Shown here piece by piece: positions 4,735 to 6,039 of a stretch of 6,039 nucleotides of DNA. The translations under genes were made by a program, and so were the position numbers. Origin of the DNA: Chitinophagaceae bacterium (GTDB lineage Bacteria; Bacteroidota; Bacteroidia; Chitinophagales; Chitinophagaceae); contig JAICHT010000221.1 of assembly GCA_025924755.1 (NCBI GenBank), forward strand, positions 1 to 6,039, read 5' to 3'. Each line of letters begins with the position of its first letter. Position 1 is the first letter of the stretch. The notes below the pieces were generated by a model. The model was given only the letters and a program-made list of their open reading frames with translations. It was not told the origin of the DNA and made no database searches.

Positions 4735-6039
4735 ATGGACGAAAATCAAATTAATAACCCAAACGCTGATGGACAGGAGACCGCTCCGGTAGCACCCGAA
4801 GCTATTGAAGCATCTGCAGCGACACCAAACGCACCTGTCGAGCCAACTACTGCTGATGTAGCACCCGGTATAGCGCAGGAGCCTGTAGCGGAAACTGTAG
4901 CCGCTCACGATGATTTTGACTGGAGCATTGATAAGCGCAACGTAGCGTCTTACAGCCGGGATGAAAAAGAAAAGTACGATAAAGTGTATGAAAACACCTT
5001 TGTACAAATTAATGATGGTGAACTGATAAAAGGCATCATTGTAGGTATCACCAATACCGACGTAGTATTAAACATCGGTTTTAAAAGCGATGGACTGATT
5101 TCTTTGAACGAATTCCGCGACATGCAGAACCTGAAAGTAGGCGATGAAGTGGAAGTGATGGTAGTAGACAAAGAAGACAGAGATGGCCATTTGAACCTGA
5201 GCCGCAAGCAAGCCCGCACCGCACGTGCATGGGAGCGCATTGTGGAAGTACATAAAACAGGCGAAGTGATTACCGGTACTGTTACTTCTAAAACCAAGGG
5301 CGGTTTGATAGTAGATGTATTTGGTATGGAAACCTTCCTTCCGGGTTCTCAAATTGACGTAAAGCCGGTTACGGATTACGATCAGTTTGTAGGCAAAACC
5401 ATGGAGTTTAAAGTAGTGAAGGTAAACGAAGCTATCAAAAATGCAGTGGTATCGCACAAAGCGCTTATCGAAAGCGATATCGAAGCACAACGTGCACACA
5501 TTATAGGTCAGTTAGAAAAAGGCCAGGTTCTGGAAGGTACGGTTAAGAATATTACCGACTTTGGCGCCTTTATGGACCTTGGCGGCTTAGATGGTTTATT
5601 ATATATTACCGATATATCTTGGGGCCGTATCAGTCATCCGACTGAAGTATTGAAATTAGACCAGAAGATCAACGTAGTAGTATTGGATTTTGATGATGAG
5701 AAAAAACGGATCTCTCTTGGTTTAAAACAATTAACGCCTCATCCTTGGGATGTGTTGCCGGAAACTATTAAAGAAGGTGAAATAGTAAAGGGTAAAGTGG
5801 TGAACATTGAAGACTACGGTGCATTCCTGGAAATTTTACCAGGTGTAGAAGGTTTGGTACACGTAAGCGAAATTACTTGGGCCAACACACCAATTAATGC
5901 AAAAGAGTTCTTTAAGCTGGGCGATGAGCATGAAGCCAAGGTAGTAACCCTGGATAAAGATTCAAGAAAAATGAGCTTATCTATTAAGCAACTTTCTGAA
6001 GATCCATGGAGTGATATTGAAACAAAATTCCCTGAAGGA
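4735..6039 (+). CDS. rpsA: 30S ribosomal protein S1, N-terminal part (3' end outside window)
   Basis: S1 is the large multidomain RNA-binding protein of the 30S subunit that captures and unfolds mRNA for initiation. The 435 codons visible are uninterrupted to the window edge. After a low-complexity N-terminal extension rich in Ala, Glu, Pro and Thr (residues about 12-58) and the DDFDWSIDKRN segment (59-69), four S1/OB-fold repeats follow at about 96-161, 178-243, 263-332 and 349-419. Repeats 3 and 4 show the classic motifs (EGTVKNITDFGAFMDLGG-DGLLYITDISW and KGKVVNIEDYGAFLEI-VEGLVHVSEITW). The third repeat is the best match to the canonical RNA-binding S1 fold, as in other S1 proteins. Bacteroidota S1 proteins are usually about 600 residues with six repeats, so about one third is missing. 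The ATG at 4735 is the first in-frame start downstream of the predicted promoter; there is no clear Shine-Dalgarno, only GGGA 6 nt upstream. It is divergent from the envelope operon. Confidence 0.95.
   Translation, partial: MDENQINNPNADGQETAPVAPEAIEASAATPNAPVEPTTADVAPGIAQEPVAETVAAHDDFDWSIDKRNVASYSRDEKEKYDKVYENTFVQINDGELIKGIIVGITNTDVVLNIGFKSDGLISLNEFRDMQNLKVGDEVEVMVVDKEDRDGHLNLSRKQARTARAWERIVEVHKTGEVITGTVTSKTKGGLIVDVFGMETFLPGSQIDVKPVTDYDQFVGKTMEFKVVKVNEAIKNAVVSHKALIESDIEAQRAHIIGQLEKGQVLEGTVKNITDFGAFMDLGGLDGLLYITDISWGRISHPTEVLKLDQKINVVVLDFDDEKKRISLGLKQLTPHPWDVLPETIKEGEIVKGKVVNIEDYGAFLEILPGVEGLVHVSEITWANTPINAKEFFKLGDEHEAKVVTLDKDSRKMSLSIKQLSEDPWSDIETKFPEG

Noticed and set aside
4696..5007. Reverse-strand open frame of 103 codons
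   Set aside because: Covers the rpsA promoter, leader and N-terminal extension on the opposite strand; no domain and no upstream signals.
4950..5499. Two overlapping reverse-strand open frames of 115 and 143 codons
   Set aside because: They lie antisense to rpsA, whose S1 repeats are unmistakable; their translations are low-complexity and Cys/Phe/Ser-rich with no recognisable domain.

Overview
The window looks like a chromosomal segment from a member of the Bacteroidota, probably the Chitinophagales/Chitinophagaceae. Three observations support this. The partial SecY and S1 proteins have Bacteroidota-like features. There is a GIN-domain (DUF2807) protein next to a PagL-like outer-membrane protein. 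All five visible start codons lack a convincing Shine-Dalgarno sequence, while sites matching the Bacteroidota -7 element TAnnTTTG lie upstream of two of the genes. The assignment is an inference from these features and not from a database search. No mobile element, CRISPR array, tRNA or rRNA was recognised.

Layout. Bases 1-2661 are read rightward: the C-terminal end of secY (end of the ribosomal spc operon), then map (type I methionine aminopeptidase), then a BaiN/HI0933-family flavoprotein. Each junction carries a terminator-like hairpin ending 7-10 nt before the next ATG; the secY-map hairpin is very strong (12-bp stem plus U-tract). Bases 2662-4488 are read leftward as a probable two-gene envelope operon: a PagL-like outer-membrane beta-barrel protein, then, 6 bp downstream, a GIN-domain probable lipoprotein. 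The GIN gene converges on the flavoprotein gene with no intergenic base: the two stop codons abut as TAATTA. A 246-bp divergent spacer (4489-4734) follows, with a candidate promoter for each direction and an AT-rich inverted repeat. Bases 4735-6039 are the 5' part of rpsA (ribosomal protein S1), which is open through the window edge after four S1 domains.

How the genes fit together. SecY (translocon), MetAP (N-terminal Met removal from nascent chains) and S1 (mRNA binding on the 30S subunit) are core protein-synthesis functions. The leftward pair are envelope proteins of less certain role. The flavoprotein occupies the place where infA and the distal ribosomal genes often follow secY-map, so the ribosomal cluster appears to end or be split here.

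I found no clear new defence or mobile system. The points most worth a second look are the PagL-like protein with Asn at the position of the catalytic Glu, the strong hairpin between secY and map, and the twin TTATAA boxes upstream of rpsA.
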